Assembly (NCBI RefSeq): GCF_010389155.1
Contig: NC_057762.1
Location: 29,076,055-29,140,054, forward strand
Origin: Erigeron canadensis
Lineage: Eukaryota; Streptophyta; Magnoliopsida; Asterales; Asteraceae
DNA: 64,000 nt
Direction: 5' to 3'
Every line of letters starts with the position of its first letter. Position 1 is the stretch's first letter. Positions 1-13,700 of the stretch are shown piece after piece. The position numbers and the translations under genes were made by a program. The notes beneath the pieces were generated by a model. That model saw nothing but the letters and a program-made list of their open reading frames with translations. It had not been told where the DNA came from and did not search any database.

Positions 1-495
1 GCCCATGTTATTCATTTGTCCGCTTATTATTGTTCAGATAACGAGTCAATATTATTAGGGCTGACTCGTTATTGGCTCATTATGAGCTAGGTCAGTTATA
101 CATTATTGTGTTGAATAGTGAAAAGGCAAAAGACTAGTATTTTGGAGGATTTTTATAATTAGGTTAAAAGTTGGGTCATACATTAGTTAATTATGCATGA
201 CCTGGGGAATTGGGGATGTAATATTAGTTTATACTTTAGAGACCATATAATTTTATTTTTATTTATAAGATAAAGGATACAGGAATACAAGATATTGTAA
301 CGTAACTTGTTCAGTATACTTATTACAGGAGACAGAAGTAATTCAATATCTTGTATAAGCAATTAGGATCTTATTCTTAAATACATGCATCACAATTGAC
401 AGCTTCATATAGTTGATACCTCTTGTTGTATAGTTTCTTGCTTCTCCTTCATATATATATAGAATATATGTATGTATTTTCTTTCAGGTACTAAA
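1..495. other. 3' flank of the MADS-box gene
   Basis: AT-rich DNA downstream of the MADS stop codon (536-538). I see no reading frame with a recognisable domain and no transposon end. The 3' UTR and polyadenylation site should fall here, but no single signal can be chosen. Confidence 0.4.
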
Positions 496-582
496 CCAAC
501 AAAAAGATCGGTTTCCAATTCTGAGACTATAATTCTCAAGCATTCTGAGAGAGGCGCAGGCCAACAAAAAGATCGGTTTCCA
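496..582 (-). repeat. 65-bp-period duplication of the SOC1-motif coding sequence
   Basis: An identical 22-base block occurs at 496-517 and 561-582. On the minus strand it encodes ETDLFVG both times. The upstream copy (561-582) is in the last coding exon. The second lies beyond the TGA at 536-538 and in a different phase, since 65 is not a multiple of three. Confidence 0.85.
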
Positions 583-1744
583 CCTCTGAAAACTTGCTAC
601 TGCGGCTGCATTTCAACGTATCTCTTTGCTTCATTGAATTTCAAACAATTGTATTATCTTTGCTTTTCTTTTATGTCATATAAAAAGCTAATGAAAATGA
701 TTAGTTTTCGAAAGAAACTAGCAAGGAACTGAAGGATGTACCTTTTGGCATAAACTTGTGTTTTCTTGGCACAATCTGGAATTTTCTTCCAAGAGGTATC
801 TTTCCTGAACATGAAAATTAAGGGTGTAAAAGGAAGAGAGATAATTGATTTAGAAAGACCTAGCTAGGTAGTACAATGCAAACCTTTGCTTTCAGGTTTT
901 CAATTTGTTCTTTAAATAATTGAGCCTGAAATTATCACAAAATTTTTTTACACTAGGTTAATAGATGGAATTGTAACTTACAAATAGAAGATACAAATGG
1001 GGTGTAAAATAGATTTTTCATATAGAAACTACTAGATAGCATGTTCCAAACCTGCTTTTTCAAAACTGCGTTTTGTTTCTATGAAAACGCAAATAAGCAA
1101 TTTATTTGCCTAACAATTTTTTTCACTATTTCCGTTATGCAAAGCCCCTTTGAATCATCATTTTCCATTCCATTGTGAAAAATTTTCGATCCAGCTAAAA
1201 CTCTGTTTCCGTTACAGGTTCTATTAATTTCTAACGCAATAATCCCAATGTAATATATGTTGTTAAGTACCTTTCTCGCCCTAACGGTTCTCAAGGTATG
1301 TTCCAGCCTGCTATCTAATTCACTTAGTTCGTCCAATGAACATGATACCAAATCTTGACCAAGAAACCTCCTAATCATATCAAACCATTTTCAATATAAA
1401 CAAAGTGCTTATAAAGGGGGAAATGGATAAGGCTTAAAAACACAAAAAAAAAAAAACAGAAAATAGAAGTAAAAATAAAGAGAAGAACCGTTGTGAAGCT
1501 TCGAGTTGCTCTATTTCACGTTTGATGATAGCTGCTTCCTGCTTCAATTTCTACAAAATGAACTTTTGTTTAATGTTAAAGATGTTGAATGAAATGATGA
1601 ATTCTGCTATACAATAGTAGTTGTGATTATAAGACTAGAACTAATCTGTAAATATTCTTTACCTGATTATGTACTTCAGTATTAGGATTGTAGCTTCGAT
1701 CCATGTTAACATGTTCACGATACCTCTCTATTGTTTCCTGCATA
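536..1744 (-). CDS. SOC1-like: exons 2-7 of the MADS gene: I, K and C regions
   Basis: Exons 1663-1744, 1489-1550, 1271-1370, 884-925, 742-804 and 536-628 are separated by short introns of 112 to 345 bp. Every junction is GT/AG and in phase. Exon 6 is 63 nt, against about 42 nt in SOC1, because of an extra seven-residue repeat of the QENTSLCQK type. The stop TGA is at 536-538. Confidence 0.85.
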
Positions 1745-4700
1745 CTAAAATGACACGATACACATACAAATGTGAGCAAAGGTTAATCGTGGAAAAAAGT
1801 TACACAATTCGCATCAAATTTCACTATAATATGAACAAGATAAAAGGGTATCCAATAGTTTCGTTTATGGGAATGCCCTAGTTTCTCTATTAAAATTAAA
1901 GATTTCTATTCTAGCCAGTTAAAATCCATACAGTTTAGATGCAACGAAACTCCTTTTAAATGAAAAGGTTATTCACGAAATTAAGGATGAACCAATTAAT
2001 GAAAGACTTTTGTATTGATAAGCCTTCATCCTCTCTTACTGTCGTCGACCCACTCATCAAATTAGTTCTTGGTAGCCTTGGTAATTAATATTTCTCTCTT
2101 TAAACCTCCCAAAACTATCCTTCATTCCTTAGAAAGTATCCGAAAGATTCTTGGAATAAACTTTGTTGCTCAGAACCTAAAAGCGGTCCTGGCATTGATA
2201 GTGCATTATTAAATCAGATCATGGCTATCATGAGAGATTAACTCATTGTGTCCTAACTCTTAAGCTCTCGACCAAACTAAACTTTGAAATAAAAACCAAA
2301 AGTCCAAAATTAACTTACCTAATTAAACAATGCCCAATTAATCTTTTCAATAAAAACCTTGTTTGAACATAAACCGGCACCCCTAAAGATCCTGTTTCCA
2401 ATACTAGATTCACTAGTTGAATCCATTTCTGCTAATTGGCTCTGGACTAGGAGTAGAACCCATCAACCTAATGCCGAGACAGTCCCTAAGGATGAACTAC
2501 TTCATTTAACAGTTGCTTGGAAAGCTTTGATTTACTCGATTATATTTTCTAACAGTTGAAGAAATTTAATCCTTACAGGATGAGTTGAAGAACACCTACC
2601 TATTTTTGATTCAACAGTACTCATTTTCAATAAACATGTTCCAAATTTTGATTTATGCTGTTATGCAAAGCCTTCCGTTAAGTCGTTATATGTGGTTTTT
2701 ATGTAGCTAACTAATGTGTGAATTATGTGTGTGATAACTAATTAGATTAAAATTGTGTGTCATTTACGTAGAAAAGTTGTATTGTGTTCCAGTTAGATTG
2801 CTAGGTCATTAATTGAGGCCTTAATGTCATTATTGAGACTCAACGGCCTTATGTGGACATTTTAAAAAGTGTAATCTGGATTAAGGGGTGATTAGGGTTA
2901 GGGATTATCATCATTTTCATTTTCCCGTAGCCATTTTGTAGCCTCCAAGCAGCCCTAACCAATCCTGTAGCATTTTGTGTGATTTTGGTGACGATTTGAA
3001 GGGCATTTAGTAGGGATTTCATTGCATATATCTCTCCTACAAGTATGGGACGTTAATTGGTGTCCCATTTCCAGCCCATAACCCCAATAAGGTGGTTGAC
3101 GATTATTCAGTTCGATCATTATTGTTATTGAGGGTTTTTGTAATTCATATGCTATGGAAACGAATTCTGGACCAAAAGATGATATCAAGCCATCAATTGT
3201 GTTCCTTTTTGTATCCATTAAGATCTGGAAAAGTTGCTTGATTTATCATCCAAAATCTTATATCCGTCTTCCTTGACCTTGTGTGTCCATCAACATGCTT
3301 CGTGTCACTTAGTATGTATTTACCGATGTATTATGGTATATATTATATGTTTAAAAACGATTAAATGTGACAATTAGCTTAATAACATAGTTAGGGCCAA
3401 AAAGTGCGAAATTAGAACTTGAGAAACTTATTGTGGCTAGTTAGCAAAGTGGTGGCTCGAGGGTTGCAAATGTTATGGATGATTAGCAGTTGTTTCGGTA
3501 ACATGAAAATGGCTTTACATGAGTGTATTTGTGAGTTATAAAACCTAGTAATCGTTTGCAAAGGTATAGAGGTCGAATGGGTGTTAAGCAAAAGAGGTCG
3601 GGTTAATGCGCCTCTATTGCACAATGACCAGCTGTCGCATCCTTAGTGCAGAATGATGGAGGGGGTGTTTGGCATAGCATGGTCGCGCCGTGACCATGCT
3701 ATGGTAGTGTCGCATTCAGCGGTTAAAATACCTAGTTTTTTGTTTGATCAAATAATCACACTATGGCTTGACCAAGGGGTGTAAGTGTTTCGGGAGTGGT
3801 TTTTAGGCGATTTTCTATTAGGGAGGGACTGCTGCCGCTTTACGCTTGATTTGTGTATTGTTGTGCCGAAACTTCAAGGTCGGTATTAGTTATGTGTGGA
3901 GAAAATCCAGATAGATTGTGTCGCATGACATCTTCTCTTTATATAGAGGATAGAAACTTGGGGAGGAGGATAAGAGAGTCAGGATAAATCTTTTTCTCCT
4001 TTTGGAGATATCTTCTATCTTTTTAGGAAGATTGCGATCGGATCTAATAAGCCTTGTCTAAGTCATTCGGATTCTGATATGTCATTCCTTTATAAGGAGA
4101 TTCGGATAATTATGGAAGGGATTTGGGTATAACCGATCCTTCATAGGTCTTTGATGGAGTTAAAGAGACTGTCCTTAAGAATTTGGGATTATTCTGGCTA
4201 TGGAGGTATTGCTCCATAACTTCGAATATAGAAGCGAAGCTCCGTTGTATAAGTAAAGTGTTTCTGCTGTTACGAAGAGTTCTTCGTATCCAACTTAGGT
4301 ACGGAGGTAGAACTCCGTATAGGGTATATCATCAAGTCCCAGTCTAATGGGAGAGGCTGACTCAGAATGTCTCATTAGACTAAAAAACGTACTCTAATTG
4401 CTTCGTAACGCAAGTTGCACCATAAGTTCAAATCATTCAATTCAGGCGGGATTTATTCTTCTGGATGCAGAGAGTTAATAGTGGCTTGTTTCCTCAGGAG
4501 TAGTTACGCTTAGCACTTATCTCAATGTATCTTTTCAACGGTGGATGTTTGTGACCCAGTCGTGATATAAATACCAACTTTTCAAGTAAAAAGGGGACTT
4601 TTACCTCTCTATTTTGTTTTTTCTTTTTGAAAATTCCCTTTCTTGGCGATCCTCTACATCCGCTGTCGCGATCTTCGTTCTTCGCAAGTACACTCAATAC

Positions 4701-7700
4701 TCTTTGTCTTTATATTCCCACATGTTTAATATCATCGAAGTTTCGTAGCGAAATATTTCGCATAAAACCCTACTTTAGTTCAAAGAGGGCAATCCATTCT
4801 TGATCCTCCTGTTGGTTTTGTGGGTCAATATGTGAAGTCATTTACCCTTGGTAATCTTACGGTTTCTTTTTCTTCATTCCTTCTGTCTGTTTTAGACTAT
4901 ATGAGTTTCATATATCCACTGTTCATTCTACTTGTATAGCAAAGATCATTGCTTTCGAAGTTATCTGTAGTGCTAATGACATAGAGCCTTTAATAGCCTT
5001 GTTTAACTCTTTCTATAAACTTAAAGAGTCTGGTGATTGGGTTACGGTTGCAAAGAATGGTAAGTATGATTTGTTTGTAGCTGGTGGTACAGAGGTGAGA
5101 GATTAGAAACACCTTTTTGTTTTTGTTGATCGTTCTTTGATTCCCTTGGATCGTAGAGGTTTGTTGGATAAGGGTAAGTCGAAGTACCAATCGATAGGTA
5201 TCCCTGCTGATGATATACCCCTCCGGAGCTCTATCTCCGGAGGTAAATCTACCACAATTACGGAGCTCACCTCCGTCAGAACGGAGGTCACCTTAGGAAA
5301 ACGGAGCTCACCTCCGTCAGGAACGGAGCTCATTCGTCAAAACGGAGCTCCGCCAAATATGGAGGAAATCTCTTATTTTCTCTCCTAAAGAAAAGGTAAG
5401 TTTCCTTATCTATTATTATTATAATATATTTATTATATGGCATGTAAATCCCATAAACATGTCTACCATATCTTGTACCCAAATAATTAGGGTATCCCCC
5501 TAAAACCCTAACTTATCCCCCAAGATACGTTAGTCCTATAAATAGAGGTATCCCCTCACGAATAGGCATAAGTTCTTTCTACGAGATACTAAGCCATTCA
5601 CCCGAACACCAAAGGTGGTCGTCTTCTCTACGGAGTCGTCCATCGCCAACACAAACACACCCGATCTTGTGGCGTTAAGCTTCACAAAGCTTTACACCGA
5701 TAGGGAATCGCCAACAAATCGGTCAAAACCCTCACCTTGTTTCGATCGGAGGACCGTGCGGTTCTTTGATTAAACACCTGCCATAGATGGTGTAGAACAG
5801 TCTTCTTTTGATCTCTTTTTTGCTTACGCTATTAAGCTTTGTGTGTATCCCGAAGTTGTGTTATTTAAGTCTGGTGTTCCTTCATGTTGGGAGCATGGTA
5901 TTCAAGATTTCACCATTGATTGTGATGGACAAGGTAGGTTATTTTTTCGTCTTTTTTCGTTTTTGCGTCTGTGTAATTTTAATTTTTGATGCAATGTATG
6001 CCCTTCTACAAAAATGGCTTTTAAACAAATGATTGATAGGCGACCAACATTTGCTCATCATGTGTTCAAACTGGTGGCTCTTTTCCCGGCTGTTGCTCCG
6101 TCCTCTTCCCATCAAGAGGATGTGCATCTGCTGCTGCTGAGACATTATCTGTGGAAGAGCAGGTTGCGAGAGTTGTGGATGTTTTAGATGGTGTTGCTGA
6201 AGATGATGATGATGGTGATCAGGAGAATACTGTTGCCAGCCGTTTGAGGAAATGGAAGAAAGCATCGTTTAAGAGTAATAGTAGTTCCAGGACAAAGAAG
6301 TAATTAAAGGACCACACGTTCTGAGGTTTTGGTGGAGCCTTCTCGTAAGCTTTATTGATGTCTTTCTTTTATCCTTCGCTTGATATCTTTCTTTTACCCT
6401 TCGCTTTGTGTTTCCATCTATTCGTTGTTTATTTTTTTTGTAACCTTTAATCCTTTTGATGAAGTTCCTAATGCTGCTTCTTGCCATCGTTATGTACAAG
6501 CCATTGCTCCATCTGGCTGGCTTACCAAACTAATGAATATGAAGATCCTTGAGCTTTCCAGTTCTTTTAATCGTTCCATCTTTTGCAGTGCCATTATTAA
6601 AAATGCTTTAGATTCAAATTTATAGGCGATCTCTGAAGATGGTGGGCCAACGAAGGAGCAGTATAAGAAGCAGAAGGATTCTCTGGAGACGAAGGTTGCT
6701 GAATTGGAGGTTGATTGTGGGAGCTTGCTATCAGAGTTTGTAATGCTCAGGAGATCATTGCATAGAGAGAGAGGAAAGCCTGAAAACTTTGTCAGGACAA
6801 GTTGATGAAAAGAACGACTTGTTGGAAGAGGCGAAAAATGCCCTTGCGGATCGATTGGGGAAATATGGAAGAATAATTGTTGAAGTCATCCCCAATGTCT
6901 ACAAGTCATTTCTGAAGGGGCCAGAGGTTGGTGGTTCTTTGCTGCATTCTCCGATGCGTATCATTAAGATCTGTGCTAGTGCTGTTGTTTTTTATGTCTT
7001 ATTTGCAGCTTCATTCTTAATTCTCGCTGCTTGCTGGATGCCTTTTACCAAATATTTAACTTTCCAGATTCAACTGCTTCTTCGATGGCTTTCCTTAGGT
7101 CTCTGCAATTGTTTGTGTCATGTCCATTATCTCGGTGGTATTCACAATATTTTTTCGGGTCTCTCTGTTTTAATATGAGTTTATTTGGAATAGGGGAGGT
7201 TGAGGCAATTCATTCTGTTGCAAGAATTTACTTCGGTGTCTTTGTAGGACTTGACAGAATATCTATTCCATTGCCTTTGTCCATGTTGTTCCATTGGTTG
7301 TCGTCTCTTGAGTATTGAGAGTATCTTCTGTTTCTCATTTCCCCGTAATCTATTTCTCGTTCTGCTGGAGCTATAGTTTGTGCTTGTTGTTTCTCTTGCA
7401 TCTGGCCAGATATGGGCCTTGTTTGTCAGCCCATCATATATGTTGGAAAAATTAGTACTCAGGTGCTTAATGAGATCTATTGTGCGGAGGCTATGGATGA
7501 GGCCTGAGATTCTCTAAATCTCTAGCAATCCTCGTACCTAATGCGTATCATTAGTGTATTTACGATGAAATCCCTTGACTTTTCCCCTTCTTTTTGCTTG
7601 ATGTTGTGCACGGAGATGTGTGTTTTCCTGTGTCTTTTCTGCATTCTCAACTGTGACCTAAATTAATGTTTTAGGACCTCAAAACTGCCAATGTTGTTCT

Positions 7701-10700
7701 TAGGCAGGCTGTCGATTCATTCCCGTGCATAATCTGTAATGAATAAGAGAAACCATGGCATGTAGTTGGCATATCCCATCTATGGATCATGGCCGCTCTG
7801 ACAAATTTCTTTAGGAAATTGTCTGGATCACTTTTTCCATCGTAATACCCTAAGTGTTGAGAGTATTTCATTTTTACGGGAAACGGGTGATTCTACATGT
7901 TTACGGAAAGCGGAATGTCCGTATATATGAGGTGGGATAAGTTGACTAGTTCTGGACCTTCCCAATCATATTGGTCGTGTTTCGGGTATATTATACTCCC
8001 CCAGGAGTATCTCGTCTCGTGGCATTGCCTTGTTCCCCTTCGTAGCTCTTGGTCTTAGTGTGCATTCAGGGCTTGGTTGGCGAGACCGCTTCCTAGAGCT
8101 CCTATAGGGCCAGTTGTCTGCTCTTATTGCATTCCCCGGAACGTTGTTCTTATTGTGTCAGACAAGTGGTTTATGTTTCCTCCTGAGTGGACCTTCATTG
8201 ACCTTATGACGGGCGTTGTATTTGAAATACTCTGGAGTTGTCTTCTTTGTGGGGCCTAGCTCCCCGTATTTTCCCTTCTTGATGGGGGCTCCATCTCCAT
8301 ATACTCGTCTATAGAATCTGATTCATAATCGTTTTCCAGATTCCTATTGACGTTGTAAATCTGGCTAGTATTCGTGCTTAGAATATCATAATTAGCTTGT
8401 ATGTATGCATCTTTGATCTCGTGTTCCGCCGATGTAGATGCCCGGTTAGTATCTTCGGTTTGATTTCTTGTCGGTGTTAGAGGACTTGTTGTCTCAAGGG
8501 TCCTTATTCTTGCCTCACCTATCCGAAGGGTGTCTTTGGGTGCTTGCGTCCTTCCTTGGTCCCGAGGCGTGAGCACGGATCTATCTTGACCTTGGTCTCG
8601 TGGCGTAAGCACAAATCAGTCTTGACCTTGGTCCCGTGGCGTAAGCACGGATTTGTCTTGACGTTGGCCGCTAAGGAATAACCCCAAATTTGTGCGTATG
8701 TCTTGGGCTCCTCGAGCATTCACAGTGTCATTTATTGCAGCTGATGTTGAGGATGTGTTGGCTTGGGTATTGGTTGCATTAAGACTATCATTAGCGATTA
8801 GAGGTGAGTTAAAGCTTGATACTACCGGCTGGGCGGTCGTATCACAAGAAAATTGCTCCTCAGAATCTGTGCCTCCGGGGGCGTTTGAGGTCCCCTATGT
8901 TAGGTGTTCTTGGCGAGTAATCGTTGTCTCGACCGTCCATGGTACTGGTTTATTTTGATCGTAGGTGAATTCGATTTTTTGGGATCTCTTGAGGAGTGTG
9001 TCCCACGGATGGCGCCTGTTTGATCAAAAAATCACACTATGGCTCGACCGAGGGGTGTAAATGTTTGGGGAGTGGCTTGTAGGCGATTCCCTATTAGGTC
9101 AAAGGGACTGATGCCGCTTTACGCCTGATTTGTATATTGTTGTCCCGAGACCTGAAGACTGGTATTAGTTATGTGTGGAGAAGATGGAGATGGATTGTGT
9201 CGTATGTAAAATCTCCTCTTTATATATAGGGTAGAAATTTAAGGAGGAGGATAAGAGAGTGGGGTAAATCTCTTCCTCCTTTTGGAGATGTCTTCTATCT
9301 TTTTAGGAAGATTGCGATCGAATCTAATAAGCCGTGTCCGAGTTATTCGACATCTGATTTCTCATTCCTTTATAAGGAGATTTGAATAATTACGGAATGG
9401 ATTTGGATATATCCGATCCTTCATAGGTTTTTAATGGAGCTAAGGAGACTGTCCTTAAGGCTCCAGGATTATTCTGGCTACGGAGGTATTGCTTCATAAC
9501 TCGACTATAGGAGCGAAGCTTCGTTGTATAAATAGAGTGTTTTTGCTGTTACGAAGAGTTCTTCGTATCCAACTTGGGTACGGAGGTAGAACTCCGTATA
9601 AGGTATATCATCATTTTTCAAACAGTTATAACTTTCAAACCAGAACTCTATTTTTGGTAAATAAGCTATCCATGGAATCGTGGTAGAGTCTACATTCTAA
9701 TGATAATATTCTTCAAATATGAGTCAAAAGTTAAGGTAAGATGTCATAATTCCCCTATAAGATATAATCAAAATGTGTAATTCCAGTTGAATGTGAATTG
9801 GCAACTCCCGGGTCCTTTATGTAATAGGCTATATTGTGAAGGTTCTTTGTGGGATTCATTGTTGGGTGTGAAGGCTTTGCTGGGCCTTATTTATCAAGGT
9901 CGAATTTAAATAAAATTCTTAATTAAGGTCGTTTCCATAGTTAGACTCGTATGAGTCGAGCCAAGGATATAGAGAAAAAGAGACGACTTGAATGGTGAAT
10001 CGACTAGCTTTTGACTCGTGTTGTATCGTACAATTCAGGCTCTGACTCGTGATGGCTCGACTCGTATCGCGAATCGGACGAGTCACAAAAAGCCCCTTTT
10101 AGGGTGGTGTTGTTTTGTTCCAAAGAAGCCGATGATTTAGTTTTAGTGAGTCTCCGGTGAATTCTAAGCAGTAGATGTTGAAATTGTGTGAACTTTCGTA
10201 TACCCGACTAACCATATGTCTTCGGATCTTTGAGCCCGATGGTCTTACACAATAGAACATCTATAATGTTTAACCATAAAGCTACAGAATGAAATTTGAT
10301 CATTTACGCATTCAATTAAATGGTTTTAATTAAATTATACGTTTATAAATTTACGCGAGTTAATTAAGGATAAACGGATAAACCGACAAACATTATTTAT
10401 AGTAGTCGATTAAAGTTAGTTTTAATTGATTGATAAATAACTTATTAATTAAAAGTGGTTTACTTAATAAAATGAGTAAACGAATTGGATAATTCATTAG
10501 TTAATGATCCAAATTAATTAATAAGTAATTAATTAAAATAAGGAAAGCTCGGTGCGTCTAAAGGTGGCAAAATGTTCGGGTTAAAACGGGTCTGGGTCAA
10601 TTGGGTTCGGGTCAAAACGGGTAGTTTTGAAAACGGGTCAAAATGGATTCGGGTCGAAACGAGTTCGAGTCAAAACGGGCCATTATAATTTTTTAGTATA

Positions 10701-13700
10701 CTTTACAAATGGCAAGAAATTTAACTTTATTATTATTAAATTCTGGTAGCCAATTTTTTCTGACCAAAAAATCTAATACAATATCTAATTTATTATACAG
10801 TTAATTGCACAAATCATCCCCGGGTTTTACATATTTTTGTGGTTTTCATCCCTTTAAGTTATTTTTAGTGAATTTCGTCCTTCATCTTTACCTTTTTAGT
10901 GGGTTACATCATTTTGAGGGATGCAAATCACGAAAAGTGTTTAAACTTTTTTAGCATCTTACATCCCTCAAAAGGATGTAATTTACTAAAAATGTAAAGT
11001 TGAAGGACGAAATCCACTAAAAATAACTTGAAGGGATGAAAACCACAAAAATACGTAAATAATGAAAAATTGTATGAGTTATAATTTCAGACTTTCATAT
11101 ACACCTATACGTTGTAATCTAATAATGAAATTCAGTTCCTATACATTGTAATTCAGTAGCTGTTTAAAAAATAAATAAATTCAGTTTTAAATATTATAAT
11201 AGTAGCTATCTAAAGAAGTCAATCTCTCCTTTATATACGTGGCTTTCAGCTAAATCATTATAGCTATTAGGAATCTCATTCAAGCAAATCAAATTACATA
11301 TTTCACTTCAGATGGTACAAATTATTAAAATACTTTCCCTGTATTTAGCAATTTAAAATCTGAAAATAAGAAATGTTATACTTCTTCATCTACAGAAACT
11401 TAATGCATAATTTCACCACCGACTACGTTTCTCTTTCTCCCCACCGCCCATTCTAACTCGTTGATATTTTTCTCTTTGCCCAATATAAACCGAAGTTTTC
11501 TAAATGTGATTTCACATCTACCCGATTACAACCGCTTAGATGATTAACACCACCCAATCAAACCCAAAGTGCATGAAAAATTAATTCAAAATCACCCGGT
11601 CAATTACTTTTGGGCAATTTTTGTCGGCTTTAGGTCCGTCCCATGAAGATCGAAGGTCGGTCCTAGGACCATCCTTGGAGGTCTTGGACGAATTTTAGGA
11701 GAGATGAACAAGGGTTTTAGTTTCCTGATTGACGATGTATCCATCCGAGTCACTATACGAAGGGTAACTAACAGCGAAGCTCTCTCACGAAGGATATAAG
11801 CACGAAGGTGCTTAACGTCGAATGAAGGATAAAAAGATTAACATAAATCCTTTCCAAATAACAAATACAATCCTTACCTAATTTGATATCTCTAGGACAT
11901 CCTCCTAAGGAAACTAGATCGGATAAACATGGTAAGTAGAGTTTGATACAAGGAAGGAATAGGGAAAAACCCTAACCTTCTTCCCTAAGGAACCTCCTCC
12001 TATAAAAGGAGGAGGAATCCCTCATAAACAATATACTTCGATTACACATATTCGGAACAACACCGAATAAACCCCTCTTATACGATCTCGGATCGAACCA
12101 ATACCATAAACTCTATCAGTCGAATACAATTCGACTATCACCTCTATCCACCTTCGTTGGCGTAAAGGAATATTGTTCCTACCTTCGGGGAATCGCTAAC
12201 AAATCCTTAAGGACACCTAAGGGCCCCTTATACCATTTACCTTTTTCATCCACAACCTCATTCATTAGGCTTACGCGATTTGGTGCACAATCATTTGGCG
12301 CCATCCATGGGACCACAAAACAAAAGAAAACCCACCAAATCATCACGACGCTGATTCCCGAAATGCAAAGCCATGACAGGCGAATCACATCACAAATCTG
12401 GGTGTTCAAATGGAGAAACATCCAACAAGAGAAAAGAACCTTCACAATAGACACCACTCGCTTTTCACTTCCTAGTGTTGAAGACTCCATCAGAAATCCC
12501 AATCATGATACAAATATCGATATTTAGCACGGGAGTTTACAGAGTTTATGTAAACGTAGGAAGCGAATGTGATATAATTTATGAACGCTGCTTCTTACAG
12601 CTCCCGAAGGGAATAAAAACTCGTTTAAGTCCTCCACGAACCCCGTTAATAGGGTTCTCCGGAGAGAGGGTCAGCCCGTTAGGGGAGATAGACCTGGATG
12701 TAACCATTGGTGAACCACCCCATGTCAGAACAGAAACATTAGATTTTATAGTGGTCAGATCTACTTTTCCATACAACATACTGCTTGGGCTGCCGACAAT
12801 GCGTCGGCTGGAGATGATCGCCTCCACCATTCACTCCATCGTTAAATACCTAACTTCTACAGGAGTAGAAACCGTCCACTCAGAATCCGGCCAAGCAAAG
12901 GTACACAAGGTTAAGAAGGCTCTTGAAGTTCCAAAGATCCATTAGGACCTTGCGAGGGTACCAGACAATCAAGACAAGGTTATTGACAATCCAGGATACC
13001 CAGATCAACCCATAAATCAATAGGAAAGCAACTTCCCGAAGGCTTAAAGAAATTACTTAAGCTGCTTCAACGAAATCTGGATGTATTCGCTTGGGAATAC
13101 TCAGACATGACAGGAATACCGCGGATAGTCGAGATCGAATGGGAGAAGTTTGTGACGGAGCATAAGCTCAATGAAAGGAAGGATGCAACTCCTTTTCATC
13201 AAAAGAAACGAAGTCTGGCCGCTGAAAGAGACGAAGCAGCCAATAAGGAAGTAGAAGAACTTGCCAAAGCCGGGATCGTCCGAAAATCTACATATCCTAT
13301 TTGGGTTGCAAATCCAGTCATGGTCAGAAAAAGTGACGGAGGGTAGAAGATGTGCGTGGACTTCACAAACATCAACAAAGCTTGCCCAAAAGATCGCTAC
13401 CCGTTACCAGAAATTGATTGGAAGATGGAATCACTAACGGAGTATAAATTGAAATGTTTTTTGGATGCTTACAAGGGATATCATCAAATTCAGATGGCTA
13501 AGGGGGATGAAGAAAAGACAGCATTCTACACCAGTAAAGGGACATACTGTTATCAGAAAATGCCCTTCGGATTAAAGAATGAAGGGACCACATACCAGCG
13601 GGTGGTAGATAAAGTCTTTAAAAATCAAATTGGCAGAAACCTGGAAGCCTATGTCGACGATATGGTGATTAAAAGTAAAACAGAAGAAGACTTGCTAGAA

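Larger units (their letters stand above)
3741..9613 (-). mobile_element. LTR retrotransposon A, non-autonomous Ty3-gypsy type, 5.9 kb
   Basis: Two direct LTRs (3741-4334 and 9017-9613) begin TGATGATATACC and end TTTGATCAAACA in minus orientation. TTTTT flanks both sides (3736-3740, 9614-9618) as a 5-bp target duplication, though a homopolymer is weak evidence. Inside the right LTR is a primer-site-like GGCGCCATCCGTGGGAC (minus strand). Inside the left LTR is CTGGGACT, a purine-tract remnant. It carries a gag remnant on the minus strand and an antisense frame on the plus strand, with no protease, reverse transcriptase or integrase. The first 60 LTR bases differ at about 6 positions, so the insertion is not recent. 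Confidence 0.85.

Noticed and set aside
6789..7178. Open frame with hydrophobic stretch, possibly a membrane protein gene
   Set aside because: Its first part matches the coiled-coil end of the antisense frame of element B. The hydrophobic tail follows where the match ends and shows no conservation.
9940..10090. GACTCG motif cluster as a transposon end
   Set aside because: No inverted termini or duplication could be matched around it; left as an unexplained motif cluster.
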